Source of the DNA: an uncultured Oscillospiraceae bacterium
GTDB lineage: Bacteria > Bacillota > Clostridia > Oscillospirales > Oscillospiraceae
Direction of reading: 5' to 3'
NCBI GenBank assembly: GCA_902478785.1
Contig: CABSMJ010000045.1
Span: 1-6,737, forward strand
DNA length: 6,737 nt
Shown here: positions 6,061-6,737 of the stretch, piece after piece
Layout: each line of letters starts with the position of its first letter
How positions within the stretch are numbered: the first letter of the stretch is position 1
Program-made: the position numbers and the translations under genes
The notes under the pieces: generated by a model
What the model was told of the DNA's origin: nothing
The model's database searches: none
The model's input: only the letters and a program-made list of their open reading frames with translations

Positions 6061-6737
6061 ATGGCTGAAAGTGTCTTTGAGGCTGTCAAGCAGTCCATCA
6101 CCGTCCGAGAAGCAGCGCAGATGTACGGAATCGAGGTCAACCGGAGCGGCATGGCCTGTTGTCCCTTCCACGATGACAAAAATCCCAGCATGAAGCTGAA
6201 CGAGGAATACTTCTACTGCTTCGGCTGCAGAGCGAGGCTCTATAATCTGTCCCCCAAAGAGGCCGCCGAAAAGCTGGCCCAGGATTTTGGCCTGGCTTAT
6301 GACAGTCAGGCCCCTCCCCGGCGACGCTATGTCCGGCAGAAATCCGAGGCCCAGAAATTCAAGGAGGACCGGGACCATACCTTTCGGGTTCTGGCCGACT
6401 ACTTTCACTTGCTCCGCAAGTGGGAAACGGACTATACACCCAAAACACCGGAGGAAAATCCACACCCCCGGTTTATGGAATCAATCCAACGAAAGGACTA
6501 TGTGGGCTATCTGCTGGATTTTTTTCTGGAGGACAGCCCGGAGGAACAAAAGCTGTGGATTGCCGAACATCAATCAGAAATTGCCAATTTGGAAAGGAGA
6601 GTGAAATTCATGGCTGATAAGCCCACCAACCGGGAACGGTTGCAAGAGATCACGGCGGGCATTGAACAGGGTATCAAGGAGCTGTTTGAGAGCGAGAAGT
6701 ATATGCGCTATCTGTCCGTCATGTCCAAGTTCCACCG
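6061..6737 (+). CDS. CHC2 zinc-finger primase-like protein with internal deletion, reading in frame into an ArdC-like protein (3' partial)
   Basis: The frame is open from ATG 6061 to the window end (225 full codons). Residues 1-60 are a DnaG-type CHC2 zinc finger with Cys34, His37, Cys53 and Cys56 (CPFH...CFGC). ICE proteins of this kind usually have only the finger and a helical tail, without the Toprim catalytic domain, and none is visible here. They may bind single-stranded DNA for priming. After Cys56 the sequence reads RARLYNLSP. In homologues as I recall them, a GATGDVIDFTA-type segment stands here, so about nine codons appear lost without a frameshift. Residues 61-183 are helical and charged (KEAAEKLAQDFGLAYD, VLADYFHLLRKW, LERR). 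No stop follows: the frame enters the ArdC-like sequence at codon 184. The gene may end elsewhere in relatives. AAGAAAGG at 6041-6048 is a weak, distant ribosome binding site. Confidence 0.8.
   Translation, partial: MAESVFEAVKQSITVREAAQMYGIEVNRSGMACCPFHDDKNPSMKLNEEYFYCFGCRARLYNLSPKEAAEKLAQDFGLAYDSQAPPRRRYVRQKSEAQKFKEDRDHTFRVLADYFHLLRKWETDYTPKTPEENPHPRFMESIQRKDYVGYLLDFFLEDSPEEQKLWIAEHQSEIANLERRVKFMADKPTNRERLQEITAGIEQGIKELFESEKYMRYLSVMSKFH
6593..6599 (+). promoter_or_regulatory. Shine-Dalgarno AAAGGAG inside the CHC2 frame, before the ArdC-like start
   Basis: AAAGGAG ends 10 nt before ATG 6610, which is acceptable spacing for independent initiation of the ArdC-like protein. The surrounding AGGAGAGTGA differs by one extra base from AGGAGGTGA, a common combined ribosome binding site and stop. 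A TGA is present at 6602-6604, but one frame out for the CHC2 gene. Confidence 0.6.
6610..6737 (+). CDS. ArdC-like ssDNA-binding/antirestriction protein, N-terminal fragment (internal start in the CHC2 frame)
   Basis: Only 42 codons are visible: MADKPTNRERLQEITAGI, then a helical GIKELFESEKYMRYL and SVMSKFH at the window edge. I recognise this as the usual start of large ICE proteins with an ArdC N-terminal (DUF1738-like) domain, in which the next residues normally read YSxxN. ArdC-type domains bind single-stranded DNA and can protect incoming DNA from restriction during conjugation. ICE versions often carry a metallopeptidase-like or other C-terminal domain, which cannot be seen here. ATG 6610 is preceded by AAAGGAG, which supports independent translation. 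The same codons are also read through in frame from the CHC2 gene, so a fused product is equally possible from sequence. This entry therefore overlaps the preceding one deliberately. Confidence 0.65.
   Translation, partial: MADKPTNRERLQEITAGIEQGIKELFESEKYMRYLSVMSKFH

Noticed and set aside
6287..6617. Two + strand frames (6287-6604 and 6420-6617) in the CHC2 region
   Set aside because: The CHC2 frame stays open and protein-like throughout (VLADYFHLLRKW, YLLDFFLEDSPEEQ), while these alternatives are low-complexity and rich in Arg, Pro and Trp. The TGA at 6602 is discussed only as a possible former stop.

Overview
This window is a densely packed stretch of conjugation and DNA-processing genes from an integrative and conjugative element (ICE). 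It resembles the Tn1549 / Clostridioides difficile CTn2-CTn4 type that is widespread in gut Firmicutes. The sequence is GC-rich by eye. It has AGGAGG-type Shine-Dalgarno sites, some TTG starts, and gene families I associate with Clostridia such as Faecalibacterium and other Oscillospiraceae. The host assignment is inference. All genes read on the + strand, and there is no rRNA, tRNA, insertion sequence, CRISPR array or integration site.

Layout. Positions 2-3485 look like the cell-envelope (mating-channel) half. They hold the C-terminus of a VirB4/TraE-type ATPase, a small acidic protein probably of the DUF3851 family, and a bitopic CD1107-family protein with an extracellular CHAP-type peptidoglycan hydrolase domain. 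A short coiled-coil protein (DUF4315 type) and a secreted, membrane-anchored, cysteine-containing stalk protein (DUF4366 type) follow. Positions 3482-6737 look like the DNA-processing half. They hold a 72-residue Cys-rich protein, a topoisomerase III, a 93-residue unknown protein, a CHC2 zinc-finger primase-like protein and the start of an ArdC-like protein.

The genes almost all overlap or abut. Junctions are ATGA, 8 nt overlap, a 30 nt gap, 11 nt overlap, TTGA, 20 nt overlap, ATGA and a 2 nt gap. This suggests one polycistronic message with translational coupling. No stretch over 30 nt lacks a gene, and no promoter is visible. The one strong RNA structure is a 13-bp GAAA-loop hairpin with a short T-rich tail, inside the 72-residue gene at the boundary between the two halves.

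Most unusual points. (1) The CHC2 protein keeps its four zinc ligands but appears to have lost about nine codons of the conserved segment just after the finger. (2) It has no stop before the ArdC-like protein, so the two read as one open frame to the window end. The junction looks like a Shine-Dalgarno/stop overlap disrupted by one extra base. (3) The terminator-like hairpin lies inside a coding sequence. I see no convincing wholly new system. The window is a recognisable ICE core with local oddities and several conserved genes of unknown function.
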